64,000 bases of DNA from Pseudomonas sp. P8_241 (GTDB lineage Bacteria; Pseudomonadota; Gammaproteobacteria; Pseudomonadales; Pseudomonadaceae): contig NZ_CP125377.1 in the NCBI RefSeq assembly GCF_034008315.1, positions 5,830,501 through 5,894,500 of the forward strand, given 5' to 3'. The notes beneath the pieces were generated by a model. That model was given only the letters and a program-made list of their open reading frames with translations. It did not search any database and was not told the origin of the DNA. Every line of letters begins with the position of its first letter. Position 1 is the first letter of the stretch. The position numbers and the translations under genes are program-made. This document shows, one piece after another, positions 47,100-57,047 of this stretch.

Positions 47100-48719
47100 C
47101 TATTCCAGCAAGAGGTGGCGGGCGAGCCCTTCGATGTAGGTTTCATCCTGGCCGTTGGGGTGCGCTTCGAAGGCCAGATGCAGGTATTCGTGGGTCAGGT
47201 CGAGCCGGTCTTGCAGCGACAGCACGCCGCGCACATAAATGCGCTGGCGTTCGCGGTCGACATAGGGTCGGCCGAAGGTCAGGCGACACACGGCGAAGCT
47301 GCTGATTTCGTTGTAGCCGGTTTCACTATCGAGGCGCGGGCGCCAGGTGTGACGCTGCTTTTGCAGCCAGTCTTGTGCGGCGGGAAGCACCTCGCAGGAA
47401 GCGACCGGGTTGTCCCAGCGGCTGAGGCTGGCACGTGGGTAAGCGTGCAACAGGATGGCGTCGTAACGCTGGCCGGCGTTGGCTTGCTCGACGGCTTGTT
47501 GCCAGGACAGCCTGTCGGGGCCGGGTTGATCGGAGTGGTAGGTGACGGCGCTGCCTGCCAGTACCAGGTCGCTGGTCCACGCGGCAATGTTGCGCGTCCC
47601 GGCACTGGCCGGACGCGGTGCAACGCGCTGACGGCTGCTGCTGTCATCGATGCTTAGGCAATCACCATGTCGCGTGGCGTTTTGCAGCAAGTAAGTGCGG
47701 ATGGCCACAGCCAGGGCTTTGGCAGCTTCGACGGGTTCTGCACTGGCTTCACGTTGCAAAACCCGAGCGACGTATTCTTCGCGATCCACACGGGCAACGA
47801 GCGTGTCGTTCAGCAGAAAAAGTTCACCGTCGCTGTGAATATCCAGCGCGTTACCGTTCATGAATTCGACACGATAATCGCCACGCAAGGGTCCCGCGGA
47901 CACCACGCTCTCACCCGATAGCACACGCCGCACCGGGTATCGCGAGAACAGCCCGACCTCGACGCACCGTCCAGCATCGACCGGCCATTCAACGGGAATG
48001 ACCGACGCCAACGCCTGCGCATAATCACGCAAAACCCGTTGACTGGTCCCGCGCCCACCGGCCCAGATCGGCTCTGCGTCTGCCGTCCAACCGGCAAATC
48101 CACCTTGGCGCGATGCGGCATCCTGATCCCTCAACCAGCTCCAGGTTTTCACCCGCAAGCGGCTGCCGAGTTCGCCTGCGACATTGCCATCCGCCGCATT
48201 CAGTACCACATCGAGCAACACACGCCGGGCCTGATCCTGTGCCGGCATGACCGCCAGCACCTTCAACAGCGCCGCCACCGAAACCCGTGTGGCCGGTTGC
48301 AGCGAAGGTAAATCGAGTAGCCATTCCGGTGCTTGCCGCGCCTGCCAATACACCCGCCAATCGGCGTCCTTGATGCCCAATCGCGCCGGCTCGAAATACA
48401 AGCCACAGGATTTCACCAGCGCCTGATCACGTTCGATCTTGCCGCCCGGCGTGCAGCAATAAACTTCTTCCTTCGACTGCCCACGACATTCATAGGCCGG
48501 TTCTCGTGCGCCGGTATCCACCAGCCAGGCATAGACAAACAACTTCCACACACTGCCCAGCGGCGCCTGCAAATCTGCAGGCAAAGGCTCGCGAGAGATC
48601 GCTTGAGCACGATTCAACGACAACAATTCGCCCTTGAATGCCACGCGCAGCGGTTCGTCCTGCGCCATTGCCAGCGCAGGGATCAAACACAGCAGCCACC
48701 CGAGCAGAGGCCGCCACAC
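47100..48719 (-). CDS. yfaQ: DUF2300 (YfaQ-like) periplasmic protein
   Basis: A 539-residue secreted protein starting at GTG 48719, one base after the yfaS stop; its signal peptide is residues 1-20 (ALAMAQ). I read three parts. Residues ~25-245 resemble a penicillin-binding transpeptidase: SVWK (56-59) for SxxK, SCG (104-106) in place of SxN and KTW (191-193) in place of KTG. Residues ~300-400 resemble SpoIID (REEYVARVLQREASAEP, ALAVAIRTYLLQ). The C-terminus holds HEYLH (510-514) with a possible ligand E530. Only the DUF2300 label is established; the domain reading is mine. Confidence 0.85.
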   Translation of the reverse strand: MWRPLLGWLLCLIPALAMAQDEPLRVAFKGELLSLNRAQAISREPLPADLQAPLGSVWKLFVYAWLVDTGAREPAYECRGQSKEEVYCCTPGGKIERDQALVKSCGLYFEPARLGIKDADWRVYWQARQAPEWLLDLPSLQPATRVSVAALLKVLAVMPAQDQARRVLLDVVLNAADGNVAGELGSRLRVKTWSWLRDQDAASRQGGFAGWTADAEPIWAGGRGTSQRVLRDYAQALASVIPVEWPVDAGRCVEVGLFSRYPVRRVLSGESVVSAGPLRGDYRVEFMNGNALDIHSDGELFLLNDTLVARVDREEYVARVLQREASAEPVEAAKALAVAIRTYLLQNATRHGDCLSIDDSSSRQRVAPRPASAGTRNIAAWTSDLVLAGSAVTYHSDQPGPDRLSWQQAVEQANAGQRYDAILLHAYPRASLSRWDNPVASCEVLPAAQDWLQKQRHTWRPRLDSETGYNEISSFAVCRLTFGRPYVDRERQRIYVRGVLSLQDRLDLTHEYLHLAFEAHPNGQDETYIEGLARHLLLE

Positions 48720-48720
48720 G

Positions 48721-51700
48721 TCAGTGAACCGTGACCTGACCGAGGGCCGGTGTCTGTTCCCGGGCCTGATGTTGTGGCGCATAAACCTGAGTGAAACGCA
48801 CCGGCGGCAGGTTGAACTGGCCTTTTTGCGAGAAGCGCACCAAGTGCCGCAGACGCAATTCACCGCTCAAGGCATCGACCGCAATGGCGTAGGCCATTTG
48901 CCCCGGCTCGAAGCGCGCTTTTTCCAGCGCGCTCGGCTCGGTGCCGGCCTTGCCCATGAGCTTGATGCCCCAGGTCGTACGTTCAACATCTGCGCCCGGT
49001 GGCAACGGCACTTCGAGCATGCCGTAGCGCAGCGGTTTGGCGGCTTTGCTGGTGATGATCACTTCGTCCAGATACAGGCTGTCGCTGGACAGCGGCGCGT
49101 TGCCGACCGCTTCCAGTTTGAAGGTGAATGCTTCATCCCCCGGCACCAGACGCGACAGACGACGGGTGATAGTGACCGCCATCGGATCGACCACAGGTTG
49201 CTGGCTTTGGAAGCTCAATGCGGCACGCAGCGGACGCTCTTGCTCCCCGGTCAGTGACAACACGGCGGGCACCGGCGCAGCCCCCTGCCACGTCCAATAC
49301 ATTTCACCAGAAACGCCATGCTGCTTCTTCCAGCCTTCACCTGGCGCCAGTGCGATGGTAGGCGACGCCTGTTCGATACTGCGTTGCAGCCACGTCAGCG
49401 CCAGCGCACGCTCCAGGGTTGATTGCTGCGGCAACAGACGTCGCAACAACGCTTGAGCATGAGCCTGATTGAACGGTTGCAACGACAGGTCCAGCGCTTC
49501 GGCAAACGGTTGGGAACTGGCCGCCAATCGTTGCTGCGCATCGGCCAGTTGCCGGTTGAAAGTCTCTGGCAGAGCGACCTTGGATTGTTTGGCCAAGGAG
49601 GCCGTCAGCACGCGTGCGGCGGCCAGACCGAGAGCGGAATCCGGATCGCTCATGACGAGGCTGTCTTCGCCATCCTCCATCAGGTTCGCGGCAGTGCCCT
49701 CGCCCGCTTTCGACAGATCGTCCATCAAACCGCTGAGCAGCGTATTGACCGGCAATTGCATCTGTTTGGCGAACGATAGAATTAGCGCACGCTGCAACAG
49801 CGGCGTGTTCTTCGCCTGCTTCGCGTACACCTCCAACACCCGCTGCCAATGCTCCGGCGGCAGGCTCAGGTCCAGTACCTGACTGGCGTGCCAGTCGGCG
49901 TAATAGGCGTAAGCGGTGAGGAACGCGTCCGGCTCGCCGTCCATGCCCCACCAGGTGAATGCCGCCGACGGCCCAGCCATTTGCACCAGACGCAAGCGAC
50001 TGTTCTGCATGATCAGGCGTAAGCGATCGCGGATCTGCGGATTCGTTGCAAGGGTCGGGTAAGCGATGCTCAACGGCAACAGACGACTGGCTGTTTGCTC
50101 GACGCCGCCGTAGGGATAACTCAGCAGATCATCCAGCGCCGAGCGGAACAGCGCTTGCGGGCTGTCGTCCAGTCGCAGGTGGATGTCCGTTGCATCAGCC
50201 GGCAAGGTCAACGGTGTATCGCCAGTGGCAACGTCCAGGTTTTGGCTTTGCCTGACCTGCCAGCCTTCACCGGTCACGGCCAGATGCACGGCCAGGGCAT
50301 CAGCGGGTTTACCGTCCAGCAGCAACTCGGCCGTCCACTCACCATTGGCCAATGGGAATGCCGGCAAGGCGATGTAGTTGATGCCGCTATTGAGCGTGAC
50401 AGGCAAGCGCTGTTCGGTGCCTGCGTAATGGGTCACCAGTTCAGCCTTGACTGGTTTTTCGGCCTGACTGAACGCGAACACGCCGAGGTCCGGTTTGTCG
50501 CCACTGCGGAATCGGTTCGGCCCGCTCCACTTCAGGTAAAGGGGTTTTTCCGAGCGCACGAATTGCTTCTTCTGCCCAACCTGACCGTCATCGGCGATGG
50601 CCCGCGCCGTGATGCGCCAGCGGGTCAGCGAGTCAGGCATTTTGAAGGTGAAACGGGCTTTACCATTGGCATCGGTCAGCAACTCCGGTTGCCACGCAGC
50701 GGTGTCGACGTCTTCGCGACGCGGCCGCTCCAGCACTTTCACCCCGCGCTCACTGCGATTGGCTTTGCCCGGCGCGCCGGGGCTGCCTGGCAATGCCACG
50801 TCGTAACTGATGAACGACAGACTGGCGCTGGTACGCACGTTGTTTCGCCGTGGATGGTAGAAAAACTGGTCGATCGTCGGCGCGACTTCCGGTTGCAGCG
50901 CGTAGACCATTTCGTCGACCACGCTGACCGTCAGATGCGCCGGAATCGGTTTGCCGGCGAACAGTGTGGTCAGGTCCACCGAGACCGTTTCGCCGGGCTG
51001 ATAAGCCTCTTTATCCGTCGCGATGGCCACGTCGATCTGCGGCGTAATCACCTTGATGCCGGCGTTCTGGAAGCTGTACTGACCGCCCTTGGTGTAGAGC
51101 ACCGAGAAGGTCAGGTTAGGCGCGAAACCGTCGCGCACCGGAATACGTGCGCGGTATTGGGTGTCACTGAGTTTTTCCATCTTCAACCAGTCGCCGCCCT
51201 TGGACAGCAACGCGGTGGCCTCGACCTTGTCACGCTCCAGCGACAGCAGCGCATCACTGATCGGCTCGGGAAAAGTAATCAGCGCCAGCGCTTCATCGCC
51301 AGTTTTGTACTCGGGTTTGTCGAGGACGATTTCCACGGTGCCGGGGACCGCTTTGACACCTTCGCCCGTGACCGAATGCCCGGTCGCGCCGAGCGTGCGG
51401 CCATGATCATCCCTGAGTGTCAGGCTGTATGTCCCCGGACGCTCGAAGGCCAGGGTGAAGCCTTTGTCGGTTGCAGCCAGTTTGCCTTCGCCCGTGCTCT
51501 GATCTTCCAGGCGTACCCAACCGTAACTGCTTGGTGTAATCGCTTGCGCGTGCTCACCCTCGCGGGCGTAGCTGAACCCAACCTTGTCGCCCACCGCGCT
51601 GAACCGTTGCGACGCGCTCAACCGGACATTCGCCGCACCGCGATCGATGAGGATTTCCTTGGTGGTCCTGACCCGGTACGCCGCACCATCGCTGGCGAAA

Positions 51701-53280
51701 ACGGTGAGCATGTAGCGACTCGGTTTCTCGGCCGCCGGCAGATCGAGCGTCGCGTTGCCTTTGGCGTCGGTGGTCAGTTCCGTGCTGGTCAACTCCACCG
51801 GGAATTGCCCGAGGTATTGCAGCTCGTTGTCGACCATCGACAGTTGCTGGGCGCGCAGGCTCAGGCTCAATTTGGCATTGGCCACCGGTTTGCCATCCGG
51901 GTACAACAGCACCAGATTGCCCTTCACCGGCTCGTCGGTGCGGTAATCCGGCTTGGCCAGATTCAGGGAAATTTCGAAATGTGGCTTGATGTATTCGGCC
52001 ACGCGGAACGCACTGCTGTAGACCTGATCCTTGTAGTTGAACCGCAACTCGTAGCCACCGGCCACCGCGTTATCCGGCAATTGGAAGCGACCCTCGGCAC
52101 CCGCCGTGGAATCGAGTTTCAAGGCCAGACTTTGCAGCGCCGTTCCCGTCGCATCCAGCACGCTCACGTTGACGTCGGCAGCGCTGGGCTGCACCGAATC
52201 CCGGGCGTTCTTGAACTCGCGTCCGACGATTTTCAGCGACACCCAATCCCCCGGCCGATACAGCGGCCGGTCGGTGAAGGCGTAGAGTTTGGTGTCGTAA
52301 ATTTCGCTGTCGTAGTAGAAGTTTTCCGAGACGAACACCCCGCCCTCTTCGTCCTCGCCAATCACGAACGAGCGCTCGGGGCTCACGTGTTTCAGTCGCA
52401 GTAAACCGTCGGCATCGGTGGCACCGCTGTTCATCACGCCGAGACCATCGGTCCACAGCACATTGACCTTCGCCACCGAACTGCCTTCGTGTTTGCGCGC
52501 CGCCCACACCAGCAATTCGTCGCCGGCAATCTTGCTCACCGCCACGGTGTTGGAGACGAAGACCATGGTCGTCGCGCGGTACTTGCCGATCAGCGCTTCC
52601 ACCAGGTACAAACCCGGTTTCAGGTTGCCCAACGGGATATACACGTTGCCCGGCGCCACACTGACAAACTCACTGGAAGACCCCGCCAGGTTTACCCCCG
52701 CTGGCGGCTGAATCGGCTTGGCTTGCCACAGCGGATAACGGAACTGGCTGACCACCGGCAAACCCGGAATCAGTGCGAATTGCGGCTGTGCATCGTAGGG
52801 CGTTGGCGCGGCCATGGTGTCGCCCATCTTCAGTTCCGGCACTTGCTCGGTGACCTGTTTACGCGACTCGTAGGAAAACGCCCGCTGCATCACGCGCCGG
52901 GATTTGCGGTACCAGTTGTCCCACAGGTACGCCAACGTATTGGACAGCCCCTCACCCTTGAACTGGCCGTCACTCACCACGCGATGCAGGTTCTTTTGGC
53001 GCTTGAGGAAATCCAGCGGCTTGTCGATGCGATACACCCGAATGTCGGCGCCACCGTACGGTTCCATGCGATAACGCCGGTAGTCACGACCCGGCGCCTC
53101 GAGGCGCACCATCGCCTGTTCATCGCTGGCGAAACTGCTGTCGGCCAGCAGGAAAAAACTTTCGCCCGCCACCGGCGTGTAGCCGCTTGGCTCGACGGTG
53201 TCTTCGGCATTGACCGCCGAGAACGGCAGTATCAACACCAACAGCAGAGACAGAAAACGCAGCATGCGGGCACCGGTCAT
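48721..53280 (-). CDS. yfaS: Alpha-2-macroglobulin family protein (YfaS type)
   Basis: A 1519-residue secreted protein; the signal peptide is about residues 6-25 ([16 protein letters not shown]). The macroglobulin beta domains, the A2M region ([21 protein letters not shown] in pieces) and the thioester-domain helices ([21 protein letters not shown]) are all present. The thioester motif CxEQ is replaced: the sequence reads YGGVEQ, with Gly near residue 1059 where Cys is needed, so covalent trapping of proteases is impossible. Start ATG 53280 overlaps the preceding stop (ATGA). The family is thought to guard the periplasm against proteases. Confidence 0.95.
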   Translation of the reverse strand: MTGARMLRFLSLLLVLILPFSAVNAEDTVEPSGYTPVAGESFFLLADSSFASDEQAMVRLEAPGRDYRRYRMEPYGGADIRVYRIDKPLDFLKRQKNLHRVVSDGQFKGEGLSNTLAYLWDNWYRKSRRVMQRAFSYESRKQVTEQVPELKMGDTMAAPTPYDAQPQFALIPGLPVVSQFRYPLWQAKPIQPPAGVNLAGSSSEFVSVAPGNVYIPLGNLKPGLYLVEALIGKYRATTMVFVSNTVAVSKIAGDELLVWAARKHEGSSVAKVNVLWTDGLGVMNSGATDADGLLRLKHVSPERSFVIGEDEEGGVFVSENFYYDSEIYDTKLYAFTDRPLYRPGDWVSLKIVGREFKNARDSVQPSAADVNVSVLDATGTALQSLALKLDSTAGAEGRFQLPDNAVAGGYELRFNYKDQVYSSAFRVAEYIKPHFEISLNLAKPDYRTDEPVKGNLVLLYPDGKPVANAKLSLSLRAQQLSMVDNELQYLGQFPVELTSTELTTDAKGNATLDLPAAEKPSRYMLTVFASDGAAYRVRTTKEILIDRGAANVRLSASQRFSAVGDKVGFSYAREGEHAQAITPSSYGWVRLEDQSTGEGKLAATDKGFTLAFERPGTYSLTLRDDHGRTLGATGHSVTGEGVKAVPGTVEIVLDKPEYKTGDEALALITFPEPISDALLSLERDKVEATALLSKGGDWLKMEKLSDTQYRARIPVRDGFAPNLTFSVLYTKGGQYSFQNAGIKVITPQIDVAIATDKEAYQPGETVSVDLTTLFAGKPIPAHLTVSVVDEMVYALQPEVAPTIDQFFYHPRRNNVRTSASLSFISYDVALPGSPGAPGKANRSERGVKVLERPRREDVDTAAWQPELLTDANGKARFTFKMPDSLTRWRITARAIADDGQVGQKKQFVRSEKPLYLKWSGPNRFRSGDKPDLGVFAFSQAEKPVKAELVTHYAGTEQRLPVTLNSGINYIALPAFPLANGEWTAELLLDGKPADALAVHLAVTGEGWQVRQSQNLDVATGDTPLTLPADATDIHLRLDDSPQALFRSALDDLLSYPYGGVEQTASRLLPLSIAYPTLATNPQIRDRLRLIMQNSRLRLVQMAGPSAAFTWWGMDGEPDAFLTAYAYYADWHASQVLDLSLPPEHWQRVLEVYAKQAKNTPLLQRALILSFAKQMQLPVNTLLSGLMDDLSKAGEGTAANLMEDGEDSLVMSDPDSALGLAAARVLTASLAKQSKVALPETFNRQLADAQQRLAASSQPFAEALDLSLQPFNQAHAQALLRRLLPQQSTLERALALTWLQRSIEQASPTIALAPGEGWKKQHGVSGEMYWTWQGAAPVPAVLSLTGEQERPLRAALSFQSQQPVVDPMAVTITRRLSRLVPGDEAFTFKLEAVGNAPLSSDSLYLDEVIITSKAAKPLRYGMLEVPLPPGADVERTTWGIKLMGKAGTEPSALEKARFEPGQMAYAIAVDALSGELRLRHLVRFSQKGQFNLPPVRFTQVYAPQHQAREQTPALGQVTVH

Positions 53281-53927
53281 TGGGAGAGAAAATTCAGTCG
53301 ATAGACGCCGATGAAGTTGGGGTTGGCTGCATCGGGTATCCATCGCGTGTCCTTCCATGTCATGAGTTGCTGCAGGCTTGCCGAACGCATGCCGTTGTCG
53401 GTGGGGGTGGTGGTGCCGGTGTGATAGGCGATGTAGCGGCCCATCCAGATCATCAGGTGCTGATCGTCGCCCTGATCGAAAAACATCAGGTCGCCAGGAC
53501 GAGCTTGAGACACATCGCGACTGACCAGATGACTGTTGAACTGAATCAGTTTGATCGCGTTGACGTACGGCCCGACCTTGCCACCGCCCTGCTGCCATTG
53601 CTGGGCGAGACGACGCTGGGCATTGCTCAGTTGCAACTCCGGCGGCAGGTAGCGATTGGACAGGCCATTGCTGCGCAGCCATTTGTCGTCATGGATTTTC
53701 AGCGCTTCATTGGCGGCAAATCGCACCAGCCCGGCGCAGTCCTGCTGATACCAGCGTGGGCTTGGGCCCTGGCTCAGTTGCTCCTGGGCGATGCGCACAA
53801 ACCAGGCGCGGAAGACCTGGGATTGCTGCGGATCGAGCGCGGGCGCTTCGATGGCCCGGGCGCCCGCACTCAGCAGCAAAGCGAGTAAACCAAGGCTGCG
53901 GATCAGTGCGCTCACAGGGCTTTCCAT
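53277..53927 (-). CDS. yfaT: DUF1175 (YfaT-like) protein, NlpC/P60-like
   Basis: A 216-residue secreted protein with an N-terminal signal segment ([14 protein letters not shown]). DCAGLVRFA (Cys64), ARPGDLMFF and QHLMIWMG (His157) followed by YHTG (His169) follow the order of the NlpC/P60 papain-like fold that cuts peptidoglycan peptides. DUF1175 is the formal family; the hydrolase reading is inference. Start ATG 53927 overlaps the yfaA stop; GTG 53915, with a GTGA overlap, is an equally good alternative. Confidence 0.88.
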   Translation of the reverse strand: MESPVSALIRSLGLLALLLSAGARAIEAPALDPQQSQVFRAWFVRIAQEQLSQGPSPRWYQQDCAGLVRFAANEALKIHDDKWLRSNGLSNRYLPPELQLSNAQRRLAQQWQQGGGKVGPYVNAIKLIQFNSHLVSRDVSQARPGDLMFFDQGDDQHLMIWMGRYIAYHTGTTTPTDNGMRSASLQQLMTWKDTRWIPDAANPNFIGVYRLNFLSQ

Positions 53928-55609
53928 TCCAGCGGCAACCAGTGCCAATGGCCGTCGGGCTCACTGCCTTCGGGCAAGGTCAGCGCATATTTGCGGTAGC
54001 CGCCGAGCTGGCGCAGTTTCGGAATCAGGTAGGTCTGCGCGGCGTTGTAGAACACCGGTTCCATGTCTTGGGGCAGGCTGTCGAGGGTTTCCTGCTGTAT
54101 CAATTGCGCCATGGATTCCGGGCCGAAGTACACCGGCATCAGCAGGTCTTTGGGCACCACATCGGCCATCGGCGGGAAGCGTTTGTCGAGGGTGCCGAGG
54201 GCCTTGTCGACCAGTTTGTCGTCGAGGGAAAACAGCAGTGTCGAACCGTGCCGCGCCAGGCTCACACGCATGAATGCCTTGCCGCTGATCGCCTCCGGAT
54301 TCTCGGCGTCCTTGGCTTTGTACGGGCCGAAACTGGAACTGACTTGCCGCTGCCACTGATGGCTCTGCCCCTCCTGTTTCTCCACCACCGGGAAGACGCG
54401 CTCGGCGACATTGCCTTCATAGGCACCCACCATCGAGCCAAACAACGTGCCCAGATCGCCATCGAGCTTGCCGCCCTCCTCATCATTCAGACTGGCCACC
54501 AGCAACGGCGTATACAGCCGCGAATCGGCGTACCAGCACAGCCCCGCCGCGCCGGCCATGTGTTCGGTCAACGCTTGGGCAACACGGTCTTCGGCGCCGA
54601 GTTTCACCAGCAGCGGCTTTTGTTGTTCGGCGGCCAGCGGCAACGCTACGCAAGCGCTGGCGCCCATGGGCATGGCTTGCCAGATCGGTTTGAAATCGAA
54701 GTCCGGCTGATTGTCCAACTCGTCCATCGCGAGAAAGCTGTGCCAGCCCTTGTCGTCCATGTCGAAACGCAGGCCGGCGAAATTCGGAATGAAGCGCTGA
54801 TACCCCATGGCCAACACACTGGCATTGACCGACAGGCGTTGCTTCACCTCCGGCGCACGGGGTGGCAGGCCGAAGGCTTCGGGGAACAATTTTTCGCCGT
54901 TGAGCAGCGCCGCGATGGATTGGGTCGAAACGCTCCCGGCGTCCTGTGAAGCGCCGCGTTGCGGGTCGTAGAGTTTCGCCGGATTGGACAACACCACCAG
55001 TTTGTCGCCATGGGAAGCGAACAGCAGCGCCTTGCTGGCGTTGTAAGTCAGTTGATAGAGCGCCACATCCTCGGCACCGACTTTCACGTCGGCGATTTTG
55101 CTCAATTGCGAATCATCCAGCGCCACTTTCGCCAGCGGTTCCAGGACCTTGGCCAGGCCACCGCGATCCATCACCAGCAGGAAATCCTTAAGCCGTCCAT
55201 CCGTACCGCGCCACAACGCCACGTCTGCCGGTTGATCGAACAGTTGCTCGATCAGCGAATCCTGAAACTTCAGGTCATGCTCGTAAATGATCCGCCGCAG
55301 ACTGCCGATCAACCCAAGGCGATCGGCGTGGGCTTGATAATAGAAAACGAAATCTTCGGTCAGGGTTTCCTTGAGAAACGGCACCGCCAACAGGTCCTTG
55401 GGCAACTGGCTCAAGGAATGGGTTTCGAGCAATCCATCGGGGCGGCTCATGCCGAGTTTTTCCGCCGCCAGTTGCGGTGCCGGCGCTTTGTTTTTTTGCA
55501 TCAGCCAGCCCATGCCAGCGACCACGCCTGAGACCAGGCACAGCCCGACGACAATGGCTGGCCAACGGCGGGACGGTTTGACGGCCGGCGTTGCAGTGTT
55601 TTCGCTCAT
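53912..55609 (-). CDS. yfaA: DUF2138 (YfaA-like) membrane-anchored protein
   Basis: A 565-residue protein with one N-terminal transmembrane helix ([20 protein letters not shown], about residues 18-38) and a large periplasmic domain. Segments [19 protein letters not shown] (split), [23 protein letters not shown] (split) and [14 protein letters not shown] follow DUF2138. No catalytic motif stands out. The domain resembles DUF3352-type proteins loosely. It is the second gene of the operon. The start is ATG 55609; a GTG two codons earlier is possible. Confidence 0.88.
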   Translation of the reverse strand: MSENTATPAVKPSRRWPAIVVGLCLVSGVVAGMGWLMQKNKAPAPQLAAEKLGMSRPDGLLETHSLSQLPKDLLAVPFLKETLTEDFVFYYQAHADRLGLIGSLRRIIYEHDLKFQDSLIEQLFDQPADVALWRGTDGRLKDFLLVMDRGGLAKVLEPLAKVALDDSQLSKIADVKVGAEDVALYQLTYNASKALLFASHGDKLVVLSNPAKLYDPQRGASQDAGSVSTQSIAALLNGEKLFPEAFGLPPRAPEVKQRLSVNASVLAMGYQRFIPNFAGLRFDMDDKGWHSFLAMDELDNQPDFDFKPIWQAMPMGASACVALPLAAEQQKPLLVKLGAEDRVAQALTEHMAGAAGLCWYADSRLYTPLLVASLNDEEGGKLDGDLGTLFGSMVGAYEGNVAERVFPVVEKQEGQSHQWQRQVSSSFGPYKAKDAENPEAISGKAFMRVSLARHGSTLLFSLDDKLVDKALGTLDKRFPPMADVVPKDLLMPVYFGPESMAQLIQQETLDSLPQDMEPVFYNAAQTYLIPKLRQLGGYRKYALTLPEGSEPDGHWHWLPLEWKAL

Positions 55610-55645
55610 GTTCACAAAACCCAGTTCATCCGTGGAGCGGGATGT

Positions 55646-56437
55646 TTAGTAGTTGAAAGTCTTGACCAGCAGCAGGTCGCCGATTGCGCGCAGGGGCACG
55701 ATGAACGTCTCGCGTTTTTCATCGACGGTATTTTCGTTGAGCACCAGATTGATCTGCGAAGTGATCACCTCGTTCTGGTTGCCGGCCTCATCGAAGTTAT
55801 AGCCGCCGCTGCCGAAGTTGCCCCAATAGTTCACGTAAACCAGATAAGAGCCACGCAGCGGTGCGGTCATGGTGAACATTTCCGGACCCGGACCATCGAC
55901 GCCGTCAGGGTCCAGGCCCCCGCCATTGGTCAACGCCGGGTGCGCCCAGAAGGCATGCTGGCCATCGGGCGTGACAATATGCAGGTCGAGTTCGGCTTTC
56001 GGATCGTCCCAACCCAGCACCACGCGAATCCGCGCCGGGGTGCGCAGATTGTTGGCCTCATAGAATTGAACACGCTTGAGTGACTGACCTTCGGCGCTGC
56101 GTACTTCGACGCTGTTGGAGCCGGCGCCAAACGCATAGGGCCGGGCAAAACGCCCTTGTTCGTCGGTGTAGAGATTCAGCGGATTACCGTTGACCGCCAA
56201 GGTGTGCGGCCCGCGCTGGGTGCCGAGGGCCTTGAGCCGGCCTTCGATCATCGTGCGATTACGCTGCACGCCCCGGTCAATGGGTGGCGTGGGATAGGCG
56301 ACTTGCGGGTTTTCTGTGCGATCGAGCAACCCGTTGAAGCGCCATCCGCCCACAGGTTCCGATAACTCGGCATTCGGCGCAGCCAGAATCATGGGCGCGA
56401 AAACCACCCCGATCAGCAGCAAAAGAAATGAGCGCAT
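55646..56437 (-). CDS. DUF2135 (YfaP-like) secreted protein, proximal copy
   Basis: A 263-residue secreted protein with a signal peptide (LLLLIGVVFAPMILAA, about residues 4-19). It has the same layout as the gene at 46284-47096: GGWRFNG, then GSNSVEVRSAEG, WDDPKAELDLHIVTPDG and GSYLVYVNYWGNFG. AGGAGG six bases before ATG 56437 supports this start. As first gene it probably carries the operon promoter upstream, next to the AGCCGAATA repeats at 56631-56674. Function unknown. Confidence 0.9.
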   Translation of the reverse strand: MRSFLLLLIGVVFAPMILAAPNAELSEPVGGWRFNGLLDRTENPQVAYPTPPIDRGVQRNRTMIEGRLKALGTQRGPHTLAVNGNPLNLYTDEQGRFARPYAFGAGSNSVEVRSAEGQSLKRVQFYEANNLRTPARIRVVLGWDDPKAELDLHIVTPDGQHAFWAHPALTNGGGLDPDGVDGPGPEMFTMTAPLRGSYLVYVNYWGNFGSGGYNFDEAGNQNEVITSQINLVLNENTVDEKRETFIVPLRAIGDLLLVKTFNY

Positions 56438-56804
56438 GCGACGCCTCCTGCCATGCATGACGAAACCTTGCGCCTGATCCTGGACGCGTTATAGATGCCA
56501 ATACTGCGTTTCGTCTGAAAGACCCGTGACTGTCGAGTCGTAGAGGGGGCGCAGGTTAGCCATTGGGACGTTTTTAAACAATCGGATGGATCTGAAATTG
56601 CGGTCGGAATCACGGTAACGGGTGGACGGTGAGCCGAATAGCGTTTCTATTCGGCTCATAATGCGAGCCGAATAATCCGTATCATCGGGGGCCACGAACT
56701 TTGAGGCACTCAAAATCAAGGCCTTCGAATCCCCCCTTCATTTGCCCACGCCCCCCCTATCTGCTAGTGTCGCGCCGGTTTAACGTCAACCGGAAATCGC
56801 CGCC
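56438..56804. other. Divergent gap between the yfa operon and xseB
   Basis: A 367-base region containing the AGCCGAATA repeat cluster (56631-56674) and a run of C and T just before xseB. It must hold the promoters of both the yfa operon and xseB-ispA-dxs. A 76-codon minus-strand frame across the repeats has no family resemblance and is not called. Confidence 0.6.
56631..56674. promoter_or_regulatory. Triple GAGCCGAATA operator-like repeat
   Basis: GAGCCGAATAG (56631-56641) and CTATTCGGCTC (56647-56657) form a perfect 11-base inverted repeat with a 5-base loop, and GAGCCGAATA recurs as a direct copy at 56665-56674. Three copies in 44 bases in a divergent promoter gap look like a repressor or activator site. 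The protein that binds is unknown. Confidence 0.55.
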
Positions 56805-57047
56805 ATGGCCCGCAAAAAAGCTGCACTGGATTTCGAACAGTCCCTCGCCGACCTGCAAACGCTGGTGGAGCGTCTGGAGAATGGCGAATTGTCGCTGGAG
56901 GACTCGCTGGCCGCTTTCGAGCAGGGTATCGGTCTGACTCGCGATTGCCAGGCGGCGCTGGCCCAGGCCGAGCAAAAGGTTCAGGTGCTGCTTGAGCGTG
57001 ATGGCGAGCTGGCCGAGGAACCCTTCGACGCGGATCAACCAGAATGA
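56805..57047 (+). CDS. xseB: Exodeoxyribonuclease VII small subunit
   Basis: An 80-residue helical protein. [30 protein letters not shown] (read in pieces) is the XseB signature. It binds the XseA nuclease subunit. The stop overlaps the ispA start (ATGA), and dxs follows, the same xseB-ispA-dxs order as in E. coli and P. aeruginosa. Confidence 0.96.
   Translation: MARKKAALDFEQSLADLQTLVERLENGELSLEDSLAAFEQGIGLTRDCQAALAQAEQKVQVLLERDGELAEEPFDADQPE

Noticed and set aside
50095..52404. A 769-codon open frame on the plus strand opposite the macroglobulin gene
   Set aside because: It is a mirror of a high-GC coding strand with third-position G/C. It has His/Arg/Gln-rich composition and no domain, while the minus-strand gene is complete and recognisable.
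56489..56719. A 76-codon minus-strand frame in the yfa/xseB gap
   Set aside because: It runs through the GAGCCGAATA repeats, which better explain the sequence. No family, no ribosome site and no conservation argument are available.
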